Notes under the pieces: model-generated
The model's database searches: none
Seen by the model: only the letters and a program-made list of their open reading frames with translations
What the model was told of the DNA's origin: nothing
Made by a program: the position numbers and the translations under genes
NCBI RefSeq assembly: GCF_019933155.2
Contig: NZ_CP082944.1
Coordinates: forward strand, 932,001 to 996,000
Reading direction: 5' to 3'
Origin: Metabacillus dongyingensis
GTDB lineage: Bacteria; Bacillota; Bacilli; Bacillales; Bacillaceae
DNA length: 64,000 bases
Shown here: positions 42,762-52,930 of the stretch, piece by piece
Position numbering within the stretch: the stretch's first letter is position 1
Layout of the letters: each line of letters begins with the position of its first letter

Positions 42762-44016
42762 ATTTTGGATCATCTTTTGGCATACATATTTAAGCAAATT
42801 AAAGACAAAATCATTTTTGATTACAACAGGAATTACGCTTCTGCTGATCTTTGGGCTGACAAACCTGCAAAATGTGATTGAGTTTTTTAATAATGGGGAC
42901 AAAGAAGCGACTAAGGTTGCTGTTATTGATCAAACGGCAGACAAAAGTCTATATCCTGTTTTTGAGCAGAATGCTTCAGCACTGGATGAGAAACTGCAGC
43001 TGAAACGTGCAGAGAAGTCAGAGGAACAGCTGAAAAAGGATGTCCTTGATGAAAAAATGGAAGGATATTTGATTCTGAGTCTTGACCAAAATGGTTTGCC
43101 GCAGGGCTCCTTTTTTGCAAGGTCCATTGCAAATTCAAGTGTTTCAGAAACAATGGAGCAGGCCCTTCAGCAAACGAAAATAGCAGCAGGTACAGCAAAC
43201 CTTGGCTTGAATAGTGAGCAGCTGAATCAGCTGTTTGCCCCTTCAGAGCTTAAGAAAACGGCTCTTTTAGAAAATGCAAAATCTGAAGAAGAGCTCGATC
43301 AGGCAAGAGGGCTGGTTTACGTTCTGCTGTTCATTATTTATTTTTCAGTAATTTTATATGCAAGTATGATTGCGATGGAGGTAGCTGTAGAAAAATCATC
43401 ACGGGTGATGGAAATTCTGATCAGTTCTGTTTCTCCCATCAAGCAAATGTTTGCGAAGCTGCTTGGAATCGGTTTACTGAGCATAACACAGTTCGGTCTT
43501 ATTATCTTGGTTGGATACAGCTCTATGAAAAGGAATATGGAAAATGCCGATTTAATGGGTGACGGATTCTTCAATTTTTCAGAAGTACCTGTTGCAACAT
43601 TAATCTATGCAATTGTTTTCTTTATTCTCGGGTACTTTATTTTTGCAACTCTCGCTGCTTTTTTAGGTTCGCTAGTAAGCAGAATTGAAGATGTTCAGCA
43701 AATGATTTCACCCATGACGTATATAATTGTGGGTGCATTCATTATCGCGATGTTCGGGCTTGGAAATCCTGAAGCGCCTTTCATCACGGTTACCTCCTTT
43801 ATACCGCTTTTCTCTCCAATGATCATGTTCTTGAGAGTAGGCATGCTGAGTGTTCCTGCATGGGAAATCGGGTTATCAATTGGAATTTTAGTTATTACCA
43901 TAATCGCTCTTGCGGTATTGGGCGCTAAAGTTTATAAAGGCGGCGTGCTCATGTACGGCAAATCCTCTTCATTCAAGGATGTCAAGAAAGCCCTGCAAAT
44001 GTCAAAGGATCAATAA
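42754..44016 (+). CDS. yhaP: ABC transporter permease YhaP (NatB-like)
   Basis: 420 residues: one N-terminal membrane helix, a ~150-residue external domain, then about five or six helices (VYVLLFIIYFSVILYASMIA, IYAIVFFILGYFIFATLAAF, and others). The motif KSSRVMEILISSVSPI is typical of NatB-type permeases. ATG 42754 lies inside the yhaQ end, giving the same length as B. subtilis YhaP. Confidence 0.88.
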   Translation: MNKFWIIFWHTYLSKLKTKSFLITTGITLLLIFGLTNLQNVIEFFNNGDKEATKVAVIDQTADKSLYPVFEQNASALDEKLQLKRAEKSEEQLKKDVLDEKMEGYLILSLDQNGLPQGSFFARSIANSSVSETMEQALQQTKIAAGTANLGLNSEQLNQLFAPSELKKTALLENAKSEEELDQARGLVYVLLFIIYFSVILYASMIAMEVAVEKSSRVMEILISSVSPIKQMFAKLLGIGLLSITQFGLIILVGYSSMKRNMENADLMGDGFFNFSEVPVATLIYAIVFFILGYFIFATLAAFLGSLVSRIEDVQQMISPMTYIIVGAFIIAMFGLGNPEAPFITVTSFIPLFSPMIMFLRVGMLSVPAWEIGLSIGILVITIIALAVLGAKVYKGGVLMYGKSSSFKDVKKALQMSKDQ

Positions 44017-44027
44017 GAAGAAGGAAG

Positions 44028-44053
44028 CAGAGTCTATGCGGCTCTGTTTTTTA
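44028..44053 (+). terminator. Terminator of yhaQP
   Basis: CAGAG and CTCTG around nine bases, then six T. Confidence 0.65.
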
Positions 44054-44215
44054 TTTTGAATGAAGATTTGCAGTAGTTCTTATGGGCGTTTCCATATTCG
44101 GTTGAAAATTGATTTGGCTGAAAAAGGATGATTACAGCTGATAGAAAAGAAAAACGGCTGTAAAAATTCAATTTCCGGCTGATAAAATTGTGAATTAGGC
44201 TTAATGATTGGGTGC

Positions 44216-44284
44216 GGTTGTCCAAGTTCGACGGGTGACTCCGCATTTCTTATTGTCCGGCTTCACCTCCTAACTCCTAGGTCG
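44216..44284. repeat. Interspersed-repeat copy flanking the minisatellite (left)
   Basis: CCGCATTTCTTATTGTCCGG followed by CTTC, CC and AACTCCTAGG matches the segment at 45502-45542 (CCGCATTTCTTGTTGTCC, then CAACTCCTCGG). Confidence 0.6.
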
Positions 44285-44285
44285 C

Positions 44286-45424
44286 AATGAGTTACACAAA
44301 TGCAGGATTGAGCCAGAAAAGAGGACTCATAGGCAAGCAATGAGTACACAAATTCAGGATTGAGCCAGAAAAGAGGAATCATACGCACTCAATGAGTACA
44401 CAAATTCAGGGTTGAGCCAGAAAAGAGGAATCATACGCAAGCAATGAGTAAACAAATTCAGGATTGAGCCAGAAAAGGGGAAACATACGCACTCAATGAG
44501 TACACAAATTCAGGGTTGAGCCAGAAAAGAGGAATCATACGCAAGCAATGAGTAAACAAATTCAGGATTGAGCCAGAAAAGAGGAATCATACGTACTCAA
44601 TGAGTACACAAATTCAGGGTTGAGCCAGAAAAGAGGACTCATGCGCAAGCAATGAGTAAACAAATTTAGGGTTGAGCCAGAAAAGATGAATCATATGCAC
44701 TCAATGAGTACACAAATTCAGGGTTGAGCCAAAAAAGAGCACTCATACGCAAGCAATGAGTAAACAAATTCAGGGTTGAGACAAAAAAGAGGACTCATAC
44801 GAAAGCAATGAGTACACAAATTCAGGGTTGAGCCAAAAAAGAGGACTCATACGCAAGCAATGAGTACACAAATTCAGGGTTGAGCCAGAAAAGGGGATTC
44901 ATGCGCAAGCAATGAGTACACAAATTCAGGATTGAGCCAGAAAAGGGGACTCATACGCAAGCAATGAGTACACAAATTCAGGATTGAGCCAGAAAAGAGG
45001 ACTCATACGCAAGCAATGAGTACACAAATTCTGGGTTGAGCCAGAAAAGAGGACTCATACGCACTCAATGAGTAAACAAATTCAGGATTAAGCCAGAAAA
45101 GAGGACTCATACGCACTCAATGAGTAAACAAATTCAGGATTGAGCCAAAAAAGAGTACTCATACGCAAGCAATGAGTACCCAAATTCAGGATTGAGCCAG
45201 AAAAGAGGACTCATACGCAAGCAATGAGTACCCAAATTCAGGATTAAGCCAGAAAAGAGGAATCATACGCACTCAATGAGTACACAAATTCAGGATTAAG
45301 CCAGAAAAGAGGAATCATACGTACTCAATGAGTACACAAATTCAGGGTTGAGCCAGAAAAGGTGACTCATACGCACTCAATGAGTACACAAATTCAGGAT
45401 TGAGCCAGAAAAGAGGGATCATTG
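44286..45424. repeat. Minisatellite, 22 copies of a 52-bp unit
   Basis: TGAGTA recurs at 44341 and every 52 bases to 45381, with one 53-base copy before (44288). Each unit reads TGAGTACACAAATTCAGG, (A/G)TTGAGCCAGAAAAGAGGA and CTCATACGCA, then AGCAA or CTCAA. TGAGT and ACTCA at the two ends of each unit can pair. The period is not a multiple of three and no frame runs through, so it is not coding. It fills the gap between yhaP and yhaO. Confidence 0.95.
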
Positions 45425-45434
45425 AACGGCTCCT

Positions 45435-45640
45435 TCAGTAAAGACAAAAAGCGCCTTTTCTGTCGGATCCTTATCTGCCTGTCGGAGCTGATCAGTCGGT
45501 TCCGCATTTCTTGTTGTCCAGCTCCATCGCCCAACTCCTCGGCCAGAACAAATTCCCCGAAAAAGTCAAAACCGGACTTTTCCGGTGAATTCTTATCTGC
45601 CTGTCGGAGCTAACCGGGCGGTTCCGCATTTCTGTATAGA
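45435..45640. repeat. Two interspersed-repeat copies, right of the minisatellite
   Basis: CTTATCTGCCTGTCGGAGCT occurs at 45471 and again at 45592, each followed by a GGTTCCGCATTTCT block. The second copy is preceded by CCGGACTTTTCCGG. Confidence 0.75.
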
Positions 45641-45671
45641 ACGTGCATTCGTATTTCTGAGGTGGTACAAT
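45638..45671 (+). promoter_or_regulatory. LexA-like box and promoter of yhaO-yhaN
   Basis: AGAACGTGCATTCG (45638-45651) fits the Bacillus SOS box (CGAACRNRYGTTYC) at 10 of 13 defined positions. It overlaps the -35 region of a promoter whose -10 is TACAAT at 45666-45671. B. subtilis yhaO-yhaN-yhaM has been reported as SOS-regulated. Confidence 0.55.
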
Positions 45672-45706
45672 ATAGAATAAGAGAGAAGTAAAGGAAGGAA
45701 ACAAGG

Positions 45707-46939
45707 ATGGAACCTATTCGATTTATTCATTCAGCGGATTTACATATAGACAGCCCGTTTGCCGGAATGCATCAGCTGCCGGAAAGAATTTTTGAAAGGC
45801 TGAAAGAAAGCACGTTTGCCGCTCTGGACAATTTGGTTCGCCTAGCTATCAGCGAAAAGGTTGATTTCATATTGATAGCCGGGGATTTATACGATGGTGA
45901 GGACAGGAGCTTAAAGGCGCAGCTGAAGCTGAAAAAAGCATTCGAACAGCTTGAGCAGCACAGAATTCAGGTATACGTAATACACGGTAATCATGATCAT
46001 ATGAGCGGTAGATGGCTGGACCTTAGCTGGCCGCAAAATGTTCATGTTTTTTCAGATAAAGAAGTGGAGTGTAAAACATTCTGGAAAAACGGAAATACAC
46101 CGGTCAATTTATATGGATATAGCTATCCAAAGCGCGCTGTCGTTGAAAATATGACATCTTTCTATAAAAAGCATGGAGAGGCCGGTTTTCACATTGGACT
46201 TCTTCATGGGTCGATTGCAGGCAATACAGACCATGATGCGTATTCTCCTTTTTTGATCAGCGATCTGCTTGAAAAACAGTTTGATTATTGGGCCCTTGGC
46301 CATATACATAAACGGATGCATCTTCATGAAAATGAACCGCCGATTCTGTATTCAGGCAATATTCAGGGAAGAAACAGAAAAGAAACCGGAGATAAGGGAT
46401 GCTTTCTGGTTTCCATGTCAGAGAGCACCGTCTCTTACATGTTTAAACCGCTTCATGATGTGAAATGGGAAGAACTCGCAATTGAGATTAAAGGAAGTTT
46501 TCAGGAGTGGATCGACAGCCTGCATCAGCAGCTGCAGCAGCTAAGAGGCAACAATGAACCGCTTGTGGTTACGATCCGAATAAGCGGAACAAATGAGCTG
46601 TACCATTTGCTTCAGGAAGAGAATGTTCTGGAAGATTTAATGGATCAATGGAATGAAGAAGAAACAGGGCGTGAGAACTTTGTATGGATCTCCTCCATCA
46701 TCAATGAATCAATGCCGGTTATCAGCAAGGAATCGCTTCAGCTTGATTCTCATTTTTTATCGGATTTAACAGACATTATTGAAAGCTTTGATGACTTTGA
46801 GGACACCATTCAGCCGCTGAAACAGCATGCATTATACAGGAAACACATTCCTGAATTTGATGACGAAGAACAGCAGCAGATTGAAAAAGAAGCTGAATAT
46901 CTGCTGTTTCAGGAACTATTAAAGCATAGAAGACTGTGA
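45707..46939 (+). CDS. yhaO: SbcD-like DNA exonuclease/phosphoesterase YhaO
   Basis: 410 residues. The calcineurin-type metallophosphoesterase motifs are all present in the N-terminal half: HSADLHIDSPF, LIAGDLYDGED, VIHGNHDH, GLLHGS and ALGHIHKRMH. The C-terminal third is helical and presumably contacts YhaN. Together they resemble the SbcCD/Mre11-Rad50 double-strand-break nuclease. Gap to yhaN is only ten bases. Confidence 0.9.
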   Translation: MEPIRFIHSADLHIDSPFAGMHQLPERIFERLKESTFAALDNLVRLAISEKVDFILIAGDLYDGEDRSLKAQLKLKKAFEQLEQHRIQVYVIHGNHDHMSGRWLDLSWPQNVHVFSDKEVECKTFWKNGNTPVNLYGYSYPKRAVVENMTSFYKKHGEAGFHIGLLHGSIAGNTDHDAYSPFLISDLLEKQFDYWALGHIHKRMHLHENEPPILYSGNIQGRNRKETGDKGCFLVSMSESTVSYMFKPLHDVKWEELAIEIKGSFQEWIDSLHQQLQQLRGNNEPLVVTIRISGTNELYHLLQEENVLEDLMDQWNEEETGRENFVWISSIINESMPVISKESLQLDSHFLSDLTDIIESFDDFEDTIQPLKQHALYRKHIPEFDDEEQQQIEKEAEYLLFQELLKHRRL

Positions 46940-46949
46940 GGGTGAAAAG

Positions 46950-49900
46950 ATGAAAATCATTGAACTGAATATCTATGGGTATGGACAATTTAATCATATA
47001 AATTTCACCCTTCATCCCCATGCCTTTCAAGTTATTTACGGAAAAAATGAAGCAGGAAAATCTACCATTATGTCATTCATACAGAGTATCTTATTTGGAT
47101 TTCCTGCAAAAATTCAAAATGAAAACAGGTATGAACCAAAACGAGTGAAAACATACGGCGGAGCACTGATTGTCGATACAGAGCAATATGGAAAAGTCAA
47201 AATTGAGAGATTGCCTGGAAAAGCGGCAGGTGAGGTTACGCTGTACTTTGAAAATGGAGAAACCGGAAGCGGAGAACTCCTTAATCAAATGCTGGCTCAT
47301 TTTGATAAATCGATGTATAAGTCTATCTTTTCATTTGATATTCACGGCATTCAGCAGGTCAGTAAAGTAAGTGCTGATGAACTCGGGAAGTTTTTATTGT
47401 CATCAGGCTTGCTTGGGACAGATGCTCTCTTACAGACGGAAAGCCATCTCTTGAAAAAACAGGAACTGCTGTATAAGCCTAATGGCAAAAAACCGGAGAT
47501 TAATGCAGCATTAAGCAGACTAAAGAGTATTCATTCAGAAATGCTGAAAGCAAAAGAACTGATTCAGCCTTATGAAGAACTTATGAAAGAAAAAGAAATG
47601 ATTGAACATCAGCTTAAGGAAAAAGAAGAAAGCAAGTCCATGCTGGAAGCAAAATCAAGAAGGTTTGCTGAAATAATAGATGTTCTCCCATTGTGGCTTG
47701 AAGAAGAGACGATTCATACAGAATTGACAAAGACAAATCAGGCATTTCCGGCAGATGGATTAAAGCGAATGGATGAGATTGAAGCTAAGGAAGAGCCTTT
47801 GCAATCTGAAAAGCTGTCCCTTATGCGTTCAATAGAAGACCTTCAACAAACCATTGATCAGATGAATGTCAATGAAACTATCCTTTCGCATCATGCGGAA
47901 ATCGACCATCTCAGGGAGACATACTCCGCATATCATGCGAAAAGAGATCAGCATCAGCAGTACAGTCTAAAGCACGAGTCACTTACACGGCAAATTTTTG
48001 ATGAAAAAATGCGGTTCTTTGCAGAAAATATAGATGATAAAGCCGTGCTTTCATTTAACACTTCTATAACAGCTAAAGAAGAAATAAGAGAAATCGTTAC
48101 GGATTATCAGCAGCTGCAGCAAAGAAAACAGTTGCTTGATCAGCAGTTTGAACGGGCAAAAGAAAATCTGGAGGAAAGCGAAAATAGATTAACAGACTAT
48201 GCAAAAGGAATGCTTGATCCAGAAGAGAGAAAACTTCTGGAAAAAAAGGTAAAGCAGCATGAAGCCATGCAGCAGCAAGTGCTGGATGAAAAAAGATTAC
48301 AAGAAGAATATCGGAATAATGAAAAGAAAATCAATGAACAAAGCAAGACGAACCAATCTAAAAAGAATCAAATGAAAATGATGAAGGCGGCTGCGGCAGT
48401 TTTACTGATTTTATGTTCCGGATGGCTCATATATGAGCAGCAATGGCTCATCTTGCCGTTTCTCTTAGGCGTAACCGGGCTCGTTTTATTCTTTATTTTT
48501 CAAAATGATAAAGGAGAAGACGCGTTTCTCATTCATTTGCGGGACAAACAAGAGGAATTAAAACTTCAGCTTGAACAATCGAGGGTGCAAGGTTATACAG
48601 AAACGGAAGAGCTGGGAGGCATCCTTTGGAAAGATGAGCAGCTGAGACGATCTCATGAACTTGAGCAAGTGACATTTACACAGAATGAGAGAGCGTACCA
48701 CCGCACAGTAAGCGGTTTTGATGATTGGGAAGAGGAACTTTATCAGTTAAACCGAAGAGTCAAAAAAGCGTACAGTCATTTTAGAGTGAGCAGTGAATTC
48801 TCTCCGCTTGCCCTGCCAGATCTTCTGCAAACATTGATTCAGCTGCAGAAAGATGTCCGGGAGAGCTCTCAAATTGAAACGAAACTTTCTGAGCTCACAG
48901 CTGCTCTTTCGGCTTATGAAAACAGGCTCGGGGAAATATGTGAAAAATGCGGTTTTGAACAAAAGACTGATTTGAATGAAACAATGCGAAATTTGTCTGC
49001 CGCACTTCAAGATTCGATTGAAAAGAAGAGCAGCCAGCTTATGTATAAAGAGAAAATAGCTGATGCCGAGGAACGATTAGCAAAAATCGAAGCAGAGCTC
49101 AGTCTTCTATCTGATAAGAGAATAGAGCTTTTCATCTTATCAAATTCAGCTGATGCAGAAGATTTTCGGAAAAAGGCAGAAGAAGCGAATCAAAGAAAAG
49201 CATTTGAGCAAAAATTAAAATGGATTCAGCAGCAGCTCCAGGCTAAACAGCATTTGCTCAAAGATGGAAAGCTGGATCTTCTGATCGATTATAAAGAAGA
49301 GAAGCTTTTATGTGATAAGCTGCTTAGAGCAGAAATGGAACAGGAAAGCGGCTTGCATCGGCGGCTGGCAGAGCTAAAGGCTTCTCTTCGGAATATAGAG
49401 AGCTCAGGCCTTTACTCTGAGCTAAAACAGAAGTATGAGCTTGAAAAGGGCGCAGTAAAGCAGCTTGCACACAAGTGGGCCGTGCTTGCAGCCGCGAAAA
49501 ATATGCTGAATAAAACAGTGGAATTTAACCGCTCAGTGAGACTGCCGAAAGTATTGAAAGAGGCAGAGCACTTTTTCTCTGTCATGACGAATCAACAATA
49601 CAGAAAAATATTTCTGCCGGATGCTGAACAAACATTAATTGTAGAAAGAATGGATGGAAACCGATTTGCTGCAAATGAACTATCTCAGGCAACAGCAGAA
49701 CAATTATATATTTCACTGAGGCTTGCCCTTGTCCGTCACTTGAGCACAGGACAGGGCCTCCCGATTATTATTGATGATGGTTTTGTGAATTTTGATTTTG
49801 AAAGGACAAAACAAGTCCTGTCACTGCTGAAGGAATTTTCAAAACAGCACCAGATTATTTTCTTTACTTGCCAGGAGCACCTGCTGCCGCTGTTTGAAAA

Positions 49901-49973
49901 AGATCAAATTCTTGATTTAAAAGCAGTTGAATTAGCTTCAAAACAAGTATCTATTGGTCAGAGATTATTGTAA
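46950..49973 (+). CDS. yhaN: SbcC/Rad50-like ATPase YhaN
   Basis: 1007 residues. Walker A GKNEAGKSTI is near residue 31, and the D-loop/Walker B half IIIDDGFVNFDFERT with the preceding signature-like ELSQATAEQLYISLRLAL is at the C-terminus. Long coiled coils lie between. Unusually for a Rad50 type, two membrane-spanning segments (KAAAAVLLILCSGWLIYE, LPFLLGVTGLVLFFIF, about residues 475-515) interrupt the coils, as in YhaN relatives. Partner of YhaO. GAGGGTG before the ATG. Confidence 0.9.
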   Translation: MKIIELNIYGYGQFNHINFTLHPHAFQVIYGKNEAGKSTIMSFIQSILFGFPAKIQNENRYEPKRVKTYGGALIVDTEQYGKVKIERLPGKAAGEVTLYFENGETGSGELLNQMLAHFDKSMYKSIFSFDIHGIQQVSKVSADELGKFLLSSGLLGTDALLQTESHLLKKQELLYKPNGKKPEINAALSRLKSIHSEMLKAKELIQPYEELMKEKEMIEHQLKEKEESKSMLEAKSRRFAEIIDVLPLWLEEETIHTELTKTNQAFPADGLKRMDEIEAKEEPLQSEKLSLMRSIEDLQQTIDQMNVNETILSHHAEIDHLRETYSAYHAKRDQHQQYSLKHESLTRQIFDEKMRFFAENIDDKAVLSFNTSITAKEEIREIVTDYQQLQQRKQLLDQQFERAKENLEESENRLTDYAKGMLDPEERKLLEKKVKQHEAMQQQVLDEKRLQEEYRNNEKKINEQSKTNQSKKNQMKMMKAAAAVLLILCSGWLIYEQQWLILPFLLGVTGLVLFFIFQNDKGEDAFLIHLRDKQEELKLQLEQSRVQGYTETEELGGILWKDEQLRRSHELEQVTFTQNERAYHRTVSGFDDWEEELYQLNRRVKKAYSHFRVSSEFSPLALPDLLQTLIQLQKDVRESSQIETKLSELTAALSAYENRLGEICEKCGFEQKTDLNETMRNLSAALQDSIEKKSSQLMYKEKIADAEERLAKIEAELSLLSDKRIELFILSNSADAEDFRKKAEEANQRKAFEQKLKWIQQQLQAKQHLLKDGKLDLLIDYKEEKLLCDKLLRAEMEQESGLHRRLAELKASLRNIESSGLYSELKQKYELEKGAVKQLAHKWAVLAAAKNMLNKTVEFNRSVRLPKVLKEAEHFFSVMTNQQYRKIFLPDAEQTLIVERMDGNRFAANELSQATAEQLYISLRLALVRHLSTGQGLPIIIDDGFVNFDFERTKQVLSLLKEFSKQHQIIFFTCQEHLLPLFEKDQILDLKAVELASKQVSIGQRLL

Positions 49974-50010
49974 AATGAACTGACGAAAGGTACCTGAAAG
50001 GAAGTACATA

Positions 50011-51225
50011 ATGCAGCAAAATAAACATGAGAAAAAGCCTTTGGGCAAACCTCTTTTTTTACTGAGCTTTAACTTATTTATTATTATGGTGGGCATAGGC
50101 TTAGTCATCCCGATTCTGCCGTTTTATGTTGAAAAATTCGGAGCAGATTCAGCAACGCTTGGATTTCTGGTTGCTGTATTTGCACTCATGCAGTTTTTTT
50201 TCGCCCCGATATGGGGGCGGTTATCTGACAGAATTGGCCGAAAACCGTTGATAACACTTGGTTTGTTTGGATTCGCATTAGCTGAGTTTATTTTCGCTTT
50301 TGCAACGGATTTATGGATGCTGTTTTTATCAAGGATAATTGCAGGTATATTCGGTGCGGCGATTATGCCGAGTGCAATGGCATACGTTTCTGATGTAACA
50401 ACACCTGAAAAACGCGGACAGGGTATGGGGTATTTGGGCGCCGCAATGGGTCTTGGTATTGTAGTTGGCCCCGGGATCGGCGGCTGGCTTTCTGAATTCA
50501 GTCTTTCTTTTCCGTTTCTTTTTGCGGGTATTGCGGCATCACTGGCAGGAATTGTATCAATCTTCGTTTTGCCTGAGTCTCTGTCAAAAGAAGCGATGCA
50601 AAAGACCGCTGCTGAAAATAAAAAACGCGAAAATCAGTTTATTCTAATCAAAAAAGCCCTTCAAAGCCCTGTTGGCTTTTTACTGATTCTTGTCTTTATG
50701 ATGAGTTTCGCATTAACGATTTTTCAGGCGATCTTTGGCTTCTATACATTAGAGCGCTTCGGTTATGGACCTCAGGAAGTCGGTTTGATTATCCTTATAA
50801 CAGGGATTGTTGGAACAATCACACAAGGAGCAGCAGTTGGAAGGCTTGTGGCTAAATTCGGCGATGAACGGGTTGTCACCTCTGCTCTTTTGTTGAGTGC
50901 ATTTGGATTTGTGATTATGACATTTGCAAACTCCTTCGCAACGGTCTTATTGACAACCTCTGTCTTCTTTCTGGGGAATTCTATTTTGAGACCTTCCTTA
51001 AATACGTTTATCTCAAAATTAGCAGGAAGCAAGCAAGGTATGGTGATGGGGCTTAATAATTCTTTTATGAGTCTTGGGAATGTTGCGGGTCCTATTTTAG
51101 CGGGCTACGTATTTGAGTATCAAATCAATCTTCCTTATTATATTGGTGCTGCGGTCATGCTTGCTGCACTTATTTCAACTAAGATTTGGATTTCAAGAAG
51201 ACAGCAAGCTGATGTCTCAGCTTAG
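50011..51225 (+). CDS. MFS multidrug-type efflux transporter
   Basis: 404 residues, about 12 membrane segments. MFS motif A is GRLSDRIGRKPLI between helices 2 and 3, and the antiporter motif C region is GLGIVVGPGIGGWL in helix 5, placing it with proton-drug antiporters such as Bmr, NorA or TetA. The substrate is unknown. AAAGGAAG precedes the ATG. It lies between yhaN and yhaM, where B. subtilis has no such gene, so it is an insertion in the operon. Confidence 0.88.
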   Translation: MQQNKHEKKPLGKPLFLLSFNLFIIMVGIGLVIPILPFYVEKFGADSATLGFLVAVFALMQFFFAPIWGRLSDRIGRKPLITLGLFGFALAEFIFAFATDLWMLFLSRIIAGIFGAAIMPSAMAYVSDVTTPEKRGQGMGYLGAAMGLGIVVGPGIGGWLSEFSLSFPFLFAGIAASLAGIVSIFVLPESLSKEAMQKTAAENKKRENQFILIKKALQSPVGFLLILVFMMSFALTIFQAIFGFYTLERFGYGPQEVGLIILITGIVGTITQGAAVGRLVAKFGDERVVTSALLLSAFGFVIMTFANSFATVLLTTSVFFLGNSILRPSLNTFISKLAGSKQGMVMGLNNSFMSLGNVAGPILAGYVFEYQINLPYYIGAAVMLAALISTKIWISRRQQADVSA

Positions 51226-51298
51226 CTGCAGGCAGGAAGAATAGACAAAATTTATGCTATACTCAGGATACTGAGGCAATTTGGGAGGGACCATTTTA

Positions 51299-52246
51299 AT
51301 GATGACAAAAGGAATTAATCATTACGAGGTAGGCGAGCAAGCGGATGTTTTTCTGCTCGTTAAATCATCGACTAAAGGAATAGCCAGTAACGGAAAACCA
51401 TTTTTAACATTGATTCTCCAAGATCAATCAGGGGAGATTGAAGCAAAGCTATGGGATGCAGGACCAGATGATGAGGTGTCCTACAGTTCACAAAGCATTG
51501 TAAAGATATATGGCGATATTCATCACTACCGTGGACGAAATCAGTTGAAGATCCGCAATATCCGAACTGCTTCAAACACGGATAACGTAAAAGTTTCTGA
51601 TTTTCTTGAAACAGCTCCTGTTGGACAAGAAGAAATGATGGAAAAAGTAACACAATATATTTTCGAAATGAAAAACCCTAACATACAGCGTGTGACAAGA
51701 TATCTCATGAAAAAGCATCAAAGTGAATTCCTTGAATATCCTGCTGCAACAAAAAATCATCACGAATTTGTATCTGGATTAGCTTATCATGTTGTTTCAA
51801 TGCTTGATTTAGCAAAGTCCATTGCAGCTTTATATCCAAGTCTTGATACAGATTTGCTTTATGCAGGAGTCATTCTGCATGACCTCGGGAAGGTAACTGA
51901 GCTGTCAGGTCCGATCGGCACAACTTATACAGTCGAGGGAAACCTGATCGGCCATATTTCCATCATGGTAAATGAAATTGCCAAAGCAGCAGAACATTTA
52001 GGCATTGAGGGAGAAGAAATCGTGATCCTTCAGCACCTTGTCCTCAGTCATCATGGCAAAGCAGAGTGGGGAAGCCCTAAACCGCCGCTGATCAAAGAAG
52101 CCGAAATTCTTCATTATATTGATAATCTCGATGCGAAAATGAACATGCTTGACCGTGCATTAGAGCGGGTGAAGCCCGGCGAGTATACGGAACGTGTTTT
52201 TGCACTTGATAATCGGTCGTTTTACAAACCAACATTTCATAACTAA
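51299..52246 (+). CDS. yhaM: 3'-5' exoribonuclease YhaM
   Basis: 315 residues (B. subtilis: 314). An OB-fold N-terminal domain ([20 protein letters not shown]) binds nucleic acid; an HD domain follows with [22 protein letters not shown] and [17 protein letters not shown]. It degrades RNA from the 3' end in a metal-dependent manner. GGGAGGG precedes ATG 51299 (a second ATG is next); an in-frame extension to 51281 is not needed. Confidence 0.93.
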   Translation: MMTKGINHYEVGEQADVFLLVKSSTKGIASNGKPFLTLILQDQSGEIEAKLWDAGPDDEVSYSSQSIVKIYGDIHHYRGRNQLKIRNIRTASNTDNVKVSDFLETAPVGQEEMMEKVTQYIFEMKNPNIQRVTRYLMKKHQSEFLEYPAATKNHHEFVSGLAYHVVSMLDLAKSIAALYPSLDTDLLYAGVILHDLGKVTELSGPIGTTYTVEGNLIGHISIMVNEIAKAAEHLGIEGEEIVILQHLVLSHHGKAEWGSPKPPLIKEAEILHYIDNLDAKMNMLDRALERVKPGEYTERVFALDNRSFYKPTFHN

Positions 52247-52253
52247 TTTTGAG

Positions 52254-52283
52254 AGTCTTTCTTCTTTGAAGAAAGGCTTTTTC
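52254..52283 (+). terminator. Terminator of yhaM
   Basis: AGTCTTTCTTC and GAAGAAAGGCT around TTT, followed by TTTTTC. Confidence 0.85.
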
Positions 52284-52328
52284 AGTTGTTATTGATCAAT
52301 CGGAATATAGCTTGAAGTCTAGAAATAA

Positions 52329-52775
52329 AAACGGGAAGTCTCGGAAACTCGGAAATTCGGAAACGGAAAAAAGTGTGGAAGTCTTGGAATAAAGTGTGAA
52401 AGTCTCGGAAAAAAGTGTGGAAGCCTCAGAAAAAAGTGTGGAAGTCTCGGAATTAAGTGTGGAAGTCTCGGAATTAAGTGTGGAAGTTTCGGAATTAAGT
52501 GTGGAAGTCTCGGAATTAAGTGTGAAAGTGGAAAAAAGTGTGGAAGTCTCGGAATAAAGTGTGGAAGTCTCGGAATAAAGTGTGGAAGTCTCGGAAAAAA
52601 GTGTGAAAGTCTCGAAAAAAAGTGTGGAAGTCTCGGAATAAAGTGTGGAAGTCTCGGAAAAAAGTGTGAAAGTCTCGGAAAAAAGTGTGGAAGTCTCGGA
52701 AAAAAGTGTGGAAGTCTCGGAAAAAAGTGTGAAAGTCTCAGAATAAAGTGTGAAAGTCTCGGAATTAAGTTGAAT
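52329..52775. repeat. Tandem array, about 19 copies of a 21-bp unit
   Basis: The unit GTGTGGAAGTCTCGGAATTA recurs with A/G and A/T variation (GTGTGAAAG, GGAAAAAA, GGAATAAA). One copy is six bases short. The 21-bp period keeps one frame open (C-G-S-L-G repeats), but there is no start codon or ribosome-binding site, so I do not call it coding. It fills the gap between yhaM and yhaL. Confidence 0.92.
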
Positions 52776-52930
52776 GGTCTCTGAAATGCTTCGGAAACTG
52801 ACTATCCCGATTTATAGCATCCAAGAATCATAACAAGTTCTCTTTTCATCTTATAAAAATCATGTATAAATGGATCGAGATCCTCATATAGTGCAGTAAA
52901 GGGCTTGTCAATGAAAAGGGGGAAGCGGGA

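Noticed and set aside
44286..45424. CRISPR array
   Set aside because: The repeats are contiguous 52-bp copies with no variable spacers, and no cas genes are nearby.
52329..52768. Repetitive protein gene in the open 21-bp frame
   Set aside because: The frame has no ATG, GTG or TTG start and no ribosome-binding site; a 21-bp repeat stays open by itself.
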